Positions 1 through 7,177 of a stretch of 21,678 nt of DNA are shown here, one piece after another. The notes beneath the pieces were generated by a model that worked only from the letters and a program-made list of their open reading frames with translations, was not told the DNA's origin and ran no database searches. The stretch's first letter is position 1. Each line of letters begins with the position of its first letter. The position numbers and the translations under genes are program-made. The stretch is from UBA724 sp049596815 (lineage in GTDB: Bacteria > Bacteroidota > Bacteroidia > Flavobacteriales > Flavobacteriaceae). The stretch is from positions 1-21,678 of the forward strand of contig JBMYLY010000024.1 in NCBI GenBank assembly GCA_049596815.1, written 5' to 3'.

Positions 1-87
1 TCATTTTTGAAAAAGGAAACTAACTTATTAACACTGGTTTGCAATAAACGCAACAAACATAGAGAAGTGTATTCAAACAAATTAGAT

Positions 88-921
88 TTACTGAAAACGG
101 ATACTTATCACATCCAAATACTCAAGGCCAAACAGGCTGCTAGCACCTCCTGTGACCAAAGGATTACTTCTATACATGGCAAGTTCTAACAAGCCTGACG
201 CGTTGAACAGTGCCAATGGTTTGCCATCATCAGTTCTGTTTTTTTTGTCAATATCGAAACGAACGATATCGCCATAGGAATCATAGATTTTGGTAAAACG
301 ACTGTTTCGGGCTTCGACTACATAGGTTCTTTCCTGACCTATTTCATCAAACAGTTTTTTGGAGATATTTGTAATCACATTTTCATAGTTGTCCACATAA
401 ATCACTTTACCCTGAATCAGCTTTTTGTCAGCACTAATTGTGGGTGTAAATGGGGACAATGTTTTTATCTGTTTGATTGGTTTTCCAATGATATTGGGCG
501 CTCCTCCACGCGCCAAATGAGCCGCTGCACGTGCAAAAACAGTTAAAGAACTAAAGCTATTGTTTCCTAAGGTTTGGTGATCAATCTGGGTGATTTGATC
601 CGGTTTGACATGGGGTGAGACCAAAGACAAAACCCCATTGTCAGGACAAACAAAAAAATGATTGTTCATGCTGACGATTAAGGGTGGGTTGTCAGGCCGT
701 ATTTCTGTGTCTATACAAATTAAATGAATACTGCCTTCTGGATAGTGTTGATAACTGTTGTGAACAATATATGACGCTTGGGCAATGTCAAAAGGGGCAA
801 TCTCATGGGATATATCAACAAGGATGGGTTCGTTGAGCTCTGCGTACAAGACACCCTTTACAGCGGCCAAATAAGGGTCTTTGTGTCCAAAATCTGATGT
901 GATGGTGATAATGGGCTTCAA
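88..921 (-). CDS. SAM hydroxide adenosyltransferase (DUF62 / SAM hydrolase family)
   Basis: Family members hydrolyse S-adenosylmethionine to adenosine and methionine, and are related to the fluorinase and chlorinase halogenases. The 277-residue protein has the family layout. The N-terminal domain opens with ITSDFG (residues 7-12) followed by KDPYLAAVKG, and has the conserved PDNG motif at 93-96. The C-terminal beta-barrel domain carries YENVITNI, matching the family's N-x-x-TN motif. The first codon is TTG: the frame upstream is open only to a stop near position 937 and contains no ATG, and the protein begins exactly where family members do. The usual D-x6/7-R loop of archaeal members is shortened here to DTEIR (71-75), so the Asp-Arg-His triad cannot be assigned from sequence alone. 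It is divergent from phoH. The family assignment is firm; the physiological role in this phylum is not established by the sequence. Confidence 0.9.
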   Translation of the reverse strand: MKPIITITSDFGHKDPYLAAVKGVLYAELNEPILVDISHEIAPFDIAQASYIVHNSYQHYPEGSIHLICIDTEIRPDNPPLIVSMNNHFFVCPDNGVLSLVSPHVKPDQITQIDHQTLGNNSFSSLTVFARAAAHLARGGAPNIIGKPIKQIKTLSPFTPTISADKKLIQGKVIYVDNYENVITNISKKLFDEIGQERTYVVEARNSRFTKIYDSYGDIVRFDIDKKNRTDDGKPLALFNASGLLELAMYRSNPLVTGGASSLFGLEYLDVISIRFQ

Positions 922-961
922 TTTGATTGCAATTAGTTAATCTTCGGAACGCAAAAATCCC

Positions 962-990
962 TAAATTTGAAATCAAAGTTACCAAAATTA
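962..990. promoter_or_regulatory. Candidate overlapping divergent promoters for phoH and the SAM hydrolase gene
   Basis: Three matches to the Bacteroidota -7 consensus TAnnTTTG lie in the 103-base divergent gap. TAAATTTG is on the plus strand (962-969, toward phoH). TAACTTTG (981 to 974) and TAATTTTG (990 to 983) are on the minus strand, toward the SAM hydrolase gene. The first two form a near-perfect inverted repeat separated by four bases. I do not see a -33 TTG at normal spacing for either direction; the best minus-strand one leaves 15 bases. Assignment is by consensus match only. Confidence 0.4.
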
Positions 991-1024
991 GTTCTGCAAT
1001 AGAAATCTTATAAAACATCCGCGT

Positions 1025-1981
1025 TTGAACGAACTCACCATACAGCTCACAGAAGTAAACCCAACCATTTTTTACGGGGGCAGTAGAAACAAAAACATAG
1101 CGACCCTCAAAAAATATTTTCCAAAACTCAAAATTGTAGCACGAGGCAACACCATTACTGCCTATGGGGAAGAAGAACTCTTGGAGGAGTTTGAACGTCA
1201 GCTCGATCGCTTGGTGATGCACTACGGCAAGTACAATAGCCTAGATGAATCTACTGTAGAACAAATATTGACCTCAAATGAAGAAAATGAATTTGGACTA
1301 GAACCCGATGACAAAAAAGTCATTGTACACGGGGTTGGTGGAAAAATTGTGCGTGCACAAACCCCCAATCAGGCCAAAATGGTAGAGGCTGTTCAGAACA
1401 ATGACCTGGTGTTTGCTGTGGGGCCTGCTGGAACCGGTAAAACCTATACAGGTGTAGCCATGGCAGTTAAGGCACTCAAAGAAAAACAGGTCAAACGGAT
1501 CATATTGACCCGTCCCGCAGTGGAGGCAGGAGAAAATCTAGGTTTTTTACCGGGTGACCTTAAGGAGAAGTTGGACCCCTATATGCAGCCGTTGTACGAT
1601 GCTCTAAGAGACATGATACCGCCCGAAAAACTGGCCAATTATATTGAAAATGGCACCATCCAAATCGCACCCATGGCTTTTATGCGAGGTCGCACACTCG
1701 ACAATGCCTTTGTAATTTTGGATGAAGCCCAGAATACGACTCACAACCAGATGAAAATGTTTTTGACTCGTATGGGCAAACATGCAAAATTTATTGTTAC
1801 GGGTGACCCTGGACAAATCGATTTGCCCAGACGTGTGATTTCAGGCCTCAAAGAAGCCCTACTTGTTTTGTCTGATGTCAAAGGAATTCGTGTTATTTAT
1901 TTGGACGACCGCGATGTGATTCGACATCAACTGGTTAAAAAAGTCATTGAAGCCTATAAAAAAACCGAACACCACAACTGA
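1025..1981 (+). CDS. phoH: PhoH family P-loop ATPase
   Basis: This is a cytoplasmic P-loop ATPase of the PhoH/YbeZ family, associated in bacteria with RNA metabolism, often together with the RNase YbeY. The 318-residue length is normal. An N-terminal KH-like segment (about 1-90) precedes the ATPase domain. That domain has Walker A GPAGTGKT at 133-140, the family motif LTRPAVEAGENLGFLPG at about 161-177, Walker B DEAQN at 233-237 and the TGDPGQID segment at 259-266. The start is TTG at 1025: no ATG exists between the in-frame stop at 989 and this codon, and the resulting N terminus (MNELTIQLTE) is where flavobacterial PhoH proteins begin. Its stop codon overlaps the purC start by one base (TGATG), suggesting translational coupling. 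A TAAATTTG box lies 56 bases upstream. The exact molecular function of PhoH remains poorly defined. Confidence 0.95.
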   Translation: MNELTIQLTEVNPTIFYGGSRNKNIATLKKYFPKLKIVARGNTITAYGEEELLEEFERQLDRLVMHYGKYNSLDESTVEQILTSNEENEFGLEPDDKKVIVHGVGGKIVRAQTPNQAKMVEAVQNNDLVFAVGPAGTGKTYTGVAMAVKALKEKQVKRIILTRPAVEAGENLGFLPGDLKEKLDPYMQPLYDALRDMIPPEKLANYIENGTIQIAPMAFMRGRTLDNAFVILDEAQNTTHNQMKMFLTRMGKHAKFIVTGDPGQIDLPRRVISGLKEALLVLSDVKGIRVIYLDDRDVIRHQLVKKVIEAYKKTEHHN

Positions 1982-2928
1982 TGCCGATGAACACCTTGAT
2001 CCAGACCGACTTCCAATTCGTGGGACAACAAGCCAAGTACAAAGGGAAGGTACGGGAAGTTTACACTTTGCAAAATGATACCCTCTTGATGGTGGCTACT
2101 GACCGGCTTTCTGCCTTTGATGTGGTGATGCCCAAAGGCATTCCTTTCAAAGGGCAAATTCTGAATCAGATTGCCACCCATATGATGAAAGCCACCGAGG
2201 ACATCGTTCCCAACTGGATCGAATCGGTCCCTGATCCCAATGTGGCCGTTGGTAAGATGTGTACTCCGTTTAAGGTGGAGATGGTTATTAGAGGTTATCT
2301 TTCTGGCCATGCAGCCAGAGAATATCACTCCGGCAAGCGCAGCCTCTGTGGGGTGTCTATGCCTGAGGGAATGAAAGAAAACGACAAATTTCCAAGTCCA
2401 ATTATCACGCCTGCCACCAAAGCCGAACAAGGCGCTCATGATGAGGATATAAGCGAAGTACAAATTTTAGAACAAGGCATTGTTTCAGAATCAGATTATC
2501 GAGCTCTCAAAACGTATACCCAAAAACTATTTCAAAGGGGAAGCGAATTGGCCAAAAAACAAGGCTTGATTTTGGTCGATACCAAATACGAGTTTGGCAA
2601 AGACAGTTCTGGTAACATTGTGCTTATCGACGAAATACACACACCTGATTCCTCTCGCTATTTTTACGCCTCAGGCTATGAGGAACGCCAACAAAAAGGA
2701 GAATCCCAAAAGCAACTTTCCAAAGAATTTGTACGTCAATGGTTGATTGTCAACGGCTTTCAAGGCTTGGAAGGGCAAAAGGTTCCCAAGATGTCAGATG
2801 CGTATATTCAAACCGTTTCGGACCGCTATATTGAACTCTACGAAAACATCACCGGACTTCCGTTTGAAAAAGCAGATGTCAGTAATATAGAAGAGCGTAT
2901 GCGGCACAATTTGGCTGCATACCTTTAA
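1981..2928 (+). CDS. purC: Phosphoribosylaminoimidazole-succinocarboxamide (SAICAR) synthase
   Basis: Catalyses the ATP-dependent ligation of aspartate to CAIR in de novo purine synthesis. The 315-residue protein is the longer type usual in Bacteroidota. The ATP-grasp-like N-terminal motif YKGKVREVY is at about 20-28, followed by ATDRLSAFDVV, the VIRGYLSGHA segment, and the signature stretches LVDTKYEFG and LIDEIHTPDSSRY that bind ATP/Mg and substrate. The first ATG overlaps the phoH stop by one base. A second in-frame ATG two codons later (1987, giving MNTLIQTDF) matches homologous N termini about as well and may be the real start. The gene shares four bases (TTAA) with the stop of the convergent hydrolase gene, leaving no room for a terminator between them. 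All active-site motifs appear intact. Confidence 0.97.
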   Translation: MPMNTLIQTDFQFVGQQAKYKGKVREVYTLQNDTLLMVATDRLSAFDVVMPKGIPFKGQILNQIATHMMKATEDIVPNWIESVPDPNVAVGKMCTPFKVEMVIRGYLSGHAAREYHSGKRSLCGVSMPEGMKENDKFPSPIITPATKAEQGAHDEDISEVQILEQGIVSESDYRALKTYTQKLFQRGSELAKKQGLILVDTKYEFGKDSSGNIVLIDEIHTPDSSRYFYASGYEERQQKGESQKQLSKEFVRQWLIVNGFQGLEGQKVPKMSDAYIQTVSDRYIELYENITGLPFEKADVSNIEERMRHNLAAYL

Positions 2929-4124
2929 CGCATTTCTTCAAAGATAAGCGGGACTTGAATTGAAAAAAGTGCCGCAGTAGCTGTGTGGTCAAAGCTTTCT
3001 GCCAAAGACAAATGTATGTTTTCCAAGCCCGATGATGTCATCGCCTGATGTGCGCTGGTTGCGTTGCTTGGAAAAACAAAATCATCAAGTGCGCCATGAA
3101 CAATCCATATTTCTCCTTCAGGTCTCCAGTCAAATCGATCATTGTCTTTGATGGCATCGACCATGGGATGATTGCCTTCGTTGATGATTAGGTTTCTAAA
3201 ATTCTCGGTAAACAAGGCTTGCGGATTGGTATCCAAATCACCTGAATCAAAAAAGTTTGATGGGTTGATGTTGGCCAACTGATCTTGATTGATGTAAAAG
3301 GAAAAAGGCTCGTTGATGCCGTAAATGTTGTTGTAGGTATATAACACCCAAAGATAGTTGGGCATAAAGGCCAAAGGTTCGTTTTTTTGCATGATTTCTT
3401 TGGCAAACAAAGTCTTATTGTAGGCGCCACCGCCAACGATGCTGGCAGTCACTTCGGTATTTGTGTTTTCTTCTATGTATTGATGCAAAGCCATGGTGGC
3501 ATAGCCGCCTTCAGAATAGCCTGCCAAAAAGAGTTGGTCGCTGTAGGCAACCGATTTGTCTTGTAAAAAATATTTGGTGGCTTCTAGAATGTCATAAGAT
3601 GATTGTGCCAATGTAGCACCATGCTCATATGGGTGCAACAGATGATCAGATTCTCCATAGCCCAAATAGTCGGGAGCGACCACCACATATTCCAAGCCCG
3701 CCACCGCAATTGCATAATTTCTATTCACTGACGTAGCCACAAAGTTTGAAGGGACTTCGTTGTCATCTGCGATGGTACCATGTTGGAGAGACAAAATGGG
3801 TAGCGTCTTATCAGAATCTGGTAAGAGAACCAATCCCGAGGCTTCGATTAGTACGTTTGGAAAATAGGGGTGGGGTGTTTGGTAAATGATTTTGTAAGCA
3901 GAGACAGAGACCAGGTTGCTTTTTAGGTCGGCCATCACCGTGTAGGGAAAAACTAGATCATAGGACTGTATGACTTCATTCAAGGAAAGTTCTGATATTT
4001 TCGTTGCACTGACAAGTTTGCTTGTAGGTTCTTCGGGCGGTCGGATTTCATTTTCTTCATTATCAGAACCGCAGCCGATGAGAAATAAAACAAAAAAAAG
4101 AGATAGGTGGTATAAAGATTTCAT
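2925..4124 (-). CDS. Secreted alpha/beta-hydrolase lipoprotein (lipase/esterase-like)
   Basis: A 399-residue predicted lipoprotein. The signal peptide (1-17) ends in the lipobox LIGC with Cys18, followed by GSDNEENE. Acidic residues just after the lipid cysteine resemble the surface-export signal described for flavobacterial lipoproteins, so the enzyme may face outward (inference). The body is an alpha/beta-hydrolase: an HGT oxyanion-type motif (115-117), PDYLGYGES (151-159), the nucleophile elbow GYSEGG with Ser204, a late HGALDDFVFP segment with a candidate acid residue, and a C-terminal DHTATA with a candidate catalytic His. The layout recalls secretory lipases and peptidase-like esterases; the substrate cannot be read from sequence. 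It lies 22 bases downstream of miaA on the same strand and probably depends on transcription from there. Its stop overlaps that of purC. Confidence 0.85.
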   Translation of the reverse strand: MKSLYHLSLFFVLFLIGCGSDNEENEIRPPEEPTSKLVSATKISELSLNEVIQSYDLVFPYTVMADLKSNLVSVSAYKIIYQTPHPYFPNVLIEASGLVLLPDSDKTLPILSLQHGTIADDNEVPSNFVATSVNRNYAIAVAGLEYVVVAPDYLGYGESDHLLHPYEHGATLAQSSYDILEATKYFLQDKSVAYSDQLFLAGYSEGGYATMALHQYIEENTNTEVTASIVGGGAYNKTLFAKEIMQKNEPLAFMPNYLWVLYTYNNIYGINEPFSFYINQDQLANINPSNFFDSGDLDTNPQALFTENFRNLIINEGNHPMVDAIKDNDRFDWRPEGEIWIVHGALDDFVFPSNATSAHQAMTSSGLENIHLSLAESFDHTATAALFSIQVPLIFEEMR

Positions 4125-4146
4125 TGGGGTAATTTTGGTTTAATAA

Positions 4147-5061
4147 TCAATGATTATGCCATGTTTTTATAAGTTTTTCCAATGCTGTATCTGAGATATT
4201 TGTATCAATTTTTTGAGCGGTTTTTTCTTTTCGTCGAACCCATGTAAGTTGTCGCTTGGCAAAATTGCGGGTATGTTGTTTGATGTCCGCAACGGCTTTT
4301 TCCAAATCTATTTTTTCATCAAAGAAATCAAATAACTCTTTATAGCCCACAGTTTGTAACGCATTTAAAGCACGGTGGGGGTAGAGCGCATGGGCTTCTT
4401 GTAGCAAACCTGCGCTCATCATATTGTCTACCCGTTGGTTGATTCGTATGTACAATACATTTCTATCAATCTCGACAGTGAGTGGCAATACTTCAAAAGG
4501 ACGCTCGGGCTTGGGTTTTCCCAAAAAAGAAGAATAGGCCTGTCCCGAAGACAAACACACACCTAAGGCCCGCATCACACGACTGGGATTGTTGACATCT
4601 ACTTGTTGATAATAGGTGGGGTCTAGCTGTTGTAATTCTTCCTGAAGATTGGCCAGCCCTAGCGTGTTTAGTCTGTTCCCAAGTTCGGTTCGAATGGCTT
4701 CTGAGACATCGGGAAATACGTCCAATCCTTCTGTAACTGCCTGCATATAAAGCCCTGATCCACCCACCAAAATAGCAGTGTCTTTTTGGGAGAAATACTT
4801 TGTCAATGCCTCTATAGCATCTTGCTCATATTTACCCACGGAATAGGGTTCTTCTATGCTCAGGTGCTGTATAAAGTGGTGCGGAGCAAGTGACAATTCC
4901 TCTTTGTTGGGTACGGCTGTACCTATGCTCATTTCTTTGTAGAACTGTCGTGAATCACACGAAAAAATTTCTGCATCCACTAGGTTTGCCAGTCTGATGG
5001 CCAAAGCTGTTTTTCCACTTGCCGTGGGGCCAGATAAGGTGATGAGTGTTTTTTTGGTCAT
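4147..5061 (-). CDS. miaA: tRNA dimethylallyltransferase
   Basis: Transfers a dimethylallyl group to N6 of A37 in tRNAs that read UNN codons, the first step toward the ms2i6A modification. The 304-residue length is typical. The P-loop GPTASGKT is at 11-18. It is followed by the family segments DSRQFYKEM (substrate-binding Asp region), VGGSGLY, NPSRVMRALGV, QTVGYKEL and the C-terminal KQHTRNFAKRQLTW, which lines the tRNA and prenyl-donor channel. The ATG start places the P-loop at the usual distance from the N terminus. A 107-base non-coding gap separates it from the upstream exonuclease gene. I found no convincing TAnnTTTG box there, so whether miaA has its own promoter or is read from the long upstream operon is open. 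Confidence 0.97.
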   Translation of the reverse strand: MTKKTLITLSGPTASGKTALAIRLANLVDAEIFSCDSRQFYKEMSIGTAVPNKEELSLAPHHFIQHLSIEEPYSVGKYEQDAIEALTKYFSQKDTAILVGGSGLYMQAVTEGLDVFPDVSEAIRTELGNRLNTLGLANLQEELQQLDPTYYQQVDVNNPSRVMRALGVCLSSGQAYSSFLGKPKPERPFEVLPLTVEIDRNVLYIRINQRVDNMMSAGLLQEAHALYPHRALNALQTVGYKELFDFFDEKIDLEKAVADIKQHTRNFAKRQLTWVRRKEKTAQKIDTNISDTALEKLIKTWHNH

Positions 5062-5168
5062 GGGTGTTTAGAATTTACGAAACCTCAAGTAAGAATAAAG
5101 GAAGCCACCAGTAGGTTGATTTGTTTTCTTGGGGATATGATTCATGTTGTAAAAATAAACAATACGAT

Positions 5169-6533
5169 TTAGCCGAGATTAATGATGCGAACGCCTTTGG
5201 TTTTTCTTAGATAGCTCTGTATTAAATGGCGTACCTCACGGCTGTTTGGTAGGGGGTATATGAGGTTACGTAAGACATCGACATGTGTGATTTGGTGGTT
5301 GAGTCCTACATAGCCAAAACCAGCAACTTTGTCATCTTCTATCAAAACAACGCTTTGTTCTTCTGGCGTGCGGCCTTTGTCAACAACTACCATATGGGTG
5401 TGGGGAAACCCCAAATGCTGAATAAGCTGCTCAGCTCGTTGGTTGTAGCTAGCTGAAGACTCTTCCCCTGTACATGCACCCATACATTTTTGTAAACTGT
5501 AATGGCTACAAGCCCCTTCATTTTTGTCCATGCTCAAGTGTTTTAGGCACAATCCAAACTTATCGGCAAAATGAAACAATAATGTACGCGCACGGTTGAG
5601 GTTTTTAAAGGTAGTCACATAAACCCCATCACCGTTTAAATGTTCCAATCGAAAAAATCGATAGCCATCGCTGCTGAACCCAGTGGCCAATCCGAATCTT
5701 ACAAACTGATTCTTAAACATGCGGTTGTGTTTGGGTTTGTGCAACCTAATCTCGTCCATTTCTTTAAGCAGGGCCAACAGTTCACTCCCTGTTTCTTCAG
5801 TGCTCACAGATGTAGTTTCCAATTGAAGTTTGAGGGCCTTTTTGCCATTGCCACTAAAATGTTGACTTATTCTCCTTCGCATGTTTTTACTTTTCCCAAT
5901 ATAAATGATGTCTCCTTTCTGATTGTGGAGGTAATACACCCCAAGTCTGGGAGGTGTACTGTCAATGAGACGTAAAAGATGTTTGGGTTTTTTCTGTGAA
6001 GCAACAGATTTGATCTGTTTTTTAACAATTTCTTTCTCGCCGTCTTTGTTGAGCAGTAGTTTTAACAAGTCGACCGTGGCTCGGGCGTCTCCGGCAGCGC
6101 GATGTCTGTCACTCAATGGAATGCCAAGGCTGCGAACCAAACGCCCCAGTTTGTAGGATTCGACTTCCGGAAAGAGTTTTTTTGAAAGTTCAACCGTGCA
6201 TAGGGTCTCTCTGTCAAAATCGAACCCCAAGCGGTCAAACTCTGTGCGCAACATACGGTAATCAAAGGAGGCATTGTGGGCAACCAACACACAGTTGGTG
6301 GTAATTTCTACAATTCTTTTCGCTACTTCGTAGAACTTGGGCGCGTTGCGAAGCATCTTTTCGTTGATACCCGTTAGGTTGACAACAAAAGGTTGAATGG
6401 GGCGCTCAGGATTGATGAGGCTGATAAACTGATCTGTGATGGTCTGACCGTCGAATTGGTAAATGGCGATTTCAGTAATCCCTTCCTCATCGTATTTTCC
6501 TCCCGTGGTTTCAACATCAACAACTGCGTACAT
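5169..6533 (-). CDS. DEDDh exonuclease fused to a GIY-YIG (UvrC/Cho-like) nuclease
   Basis: A 454-residue two-nuclease fusion. Residues 1-165 form a DnaQ-like 3'-5' exonuclease with the full DEDDh set: D6 and E8 (VDVETTG), D91 (HNASFD), and H144 and D149 (HRAAGD). Residues about 196-275 form a GIY-YIG domain: G198-V-Y200, Y211-I-G213, Arg residues at 219-221, the metal-binding E251 and N270. Next come four cysteines (C329, C342, C350, C354) spaced like the cluster ligands reported for E. coli UvrC. The RNase H-like endonuclease and HhH domains of full UvrC are absent, so it resembles Cho. Similar exonuclease-Cho fusions are known in mycobacteria and are common in Bacteroidota. It probably acts in DNA repair, but the substrate is unproven. 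It sits five bases after yggS in an operon. Confidence 0.92.
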   Translation of the reverse strand: MYAVVDVETTGGKYDEEGITEIAIYQFDGQTITDQFISLINPERPIQPFVVNLTGINEKMLRNAPKFYEVAKRIVEITTNCVLVAHNASFDYRMLRTEFDRLGFDFDRETLCTVELSKKLFPEVESYKLGRLVRSLGIPLSDRHRAAGDARATVDLLKLLLNKDGEKEIVKKQIKSVASQKKPKHLLRLIDSTPPRLGVYYLHNQKGDIIYIGKSKNMRRRISQHFSGNGKKALKLQLETTSVSTEETGSELLALLKEMDEIRLHKPKHNRMFKNQFVRFGLATGFSSDGYRFFRLEHLNGDGVYVTTFKNLNRARTLLFHFADKFGLCLKHLSMDKNEGACSHYSLQKCMGACTGEESSASYNQRAEQLIQHLGFPHTHMVVVDKGRTPEEQSVVLIEDDKVAGFGYVGLNHQITHVDVLRNLIYPLPNSREVRHLIQSYLRKTKGVRIINLG

Positions 6534-6538
6534 TCGGT

Positions 6539-7177
6539 TCAGTTTCTAGCGCCAAAGATACGACTGCCCACACGAATCATATTACTGCCACAATCAATGG
6601 CCAACGCATAATCACCACTCATTCCCATGGAGAGTGTGTCCCACTGTTGAGCCAATAGGTGTTTTTGGTAAAAGGCATGCAGTCCCTCAAACTCAATTCT
6701 GATTTGGTCTTGGTCGTCTGTAAAACTGGCCATACCCATAAGTCCTTTTATACGCACGTTTGTAAAGGACAGGTTTTGAAGAATGTTTTCGACCTCGTCA
6801 TAATCCATTCCAAACTTGGTGGATTCATCAGCGATACGGATTTGAAGCAAACAATCGATAGTGCGTTTGTTTTTTGCGGCCTGTTTGTTGATTTCATTTA
6901 GCAACCGCGTGCTGTCCACACTGTGAATCAGACCGACAAAAGGCGCGATGTATTTTACCTTATTCCGCTGTAAATGACCAATCATATGCCATCGTATATC
7001 TTTAGGTAAAGCCTCTGCCTTGACGTACAATTCCTGTACTTTGTTTTCCCCAAAATCCAATTGCCCGGCCTGATAGGCTTCCAATAAGTCCTCAATGGGT
7101 TTGGTTTTAGAAACTGCTACCAGCGTCACATAATCGGGTAGGGTAGTTCGAAATGAAGTAAGGTTGTTAGCTATCAT
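6539..7177 (-). CDS. YggS/PROSC family PLP-homeostasis protein
   Basis: A pyridoxal-phosphate-binding protein of the alanine racemase N-terminal fold. The family helps balance PLP and amino/keto-acid pools and has no established catalytic activity. The 212-residue protein has the PLP lysine K24 in VAVSKTKP, then FGENKVQE, WHMIGHLQRNK, HSVDS, and the phosphate-binding LSMGMSGDY and RVGSRIFGAR segments at the end. It is slightly shorter than E. coli YggS (234 residues), mainly at the N terminus. The start codon lies inside the 3' end of the DUF1015 gene (11-base overlap), so translation is probably coupled. Placement in an operon with an oxidoreductase and DUF1015 suggests co-expression with amino-acid metabolism, but this is inference. 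Confidence 0.95.
   Translation of the reverse strand: MIANNLTSFRTTLPDYVTLVAVSKTKPIEDLLEAYQAGQLDFGENKVQELYVKAEALPKDIRWHMIGHLQRNKVKYIAPFVGLIHSVDSTRLLNEINKQAAKNKRTIDCLLQIRIADESTKFGMDYDEVENILQNLSFTNVRIKGLMGMASFTDDQDQIRIEFEGLHAFYQKHLLAQQWDTLSMGMSGDYALAIDCGSNMIRVGSRIFGARN

Noticed and set aside
7..189. Short plus-strand reading frame at the window start
   Set aside because: It runs into the conserved 3' end of the SAM hydrolase gene on the other strand and its protein shows no family features.
815..1222. Minus-strand frame spanning the phoH/SAM hydrolase divergent gap
   Set aside because: It overlaps two well-supported genes and encodes a low-complexity, unrecognisable product.
5062..5168. Possible tRNA, small RNA or promoter in the gap before miaA
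   Set aside because: No cloverleaf, stable hairpin or TAnnTTTG box was found.
5169..6533. Naming the exonuclease fusion dnaQ or uvrC
   Set aside because: It has only the exonuclease domain of DnaQ and lacks the C-terminal nuclease of UvrC; either name would be misleading.
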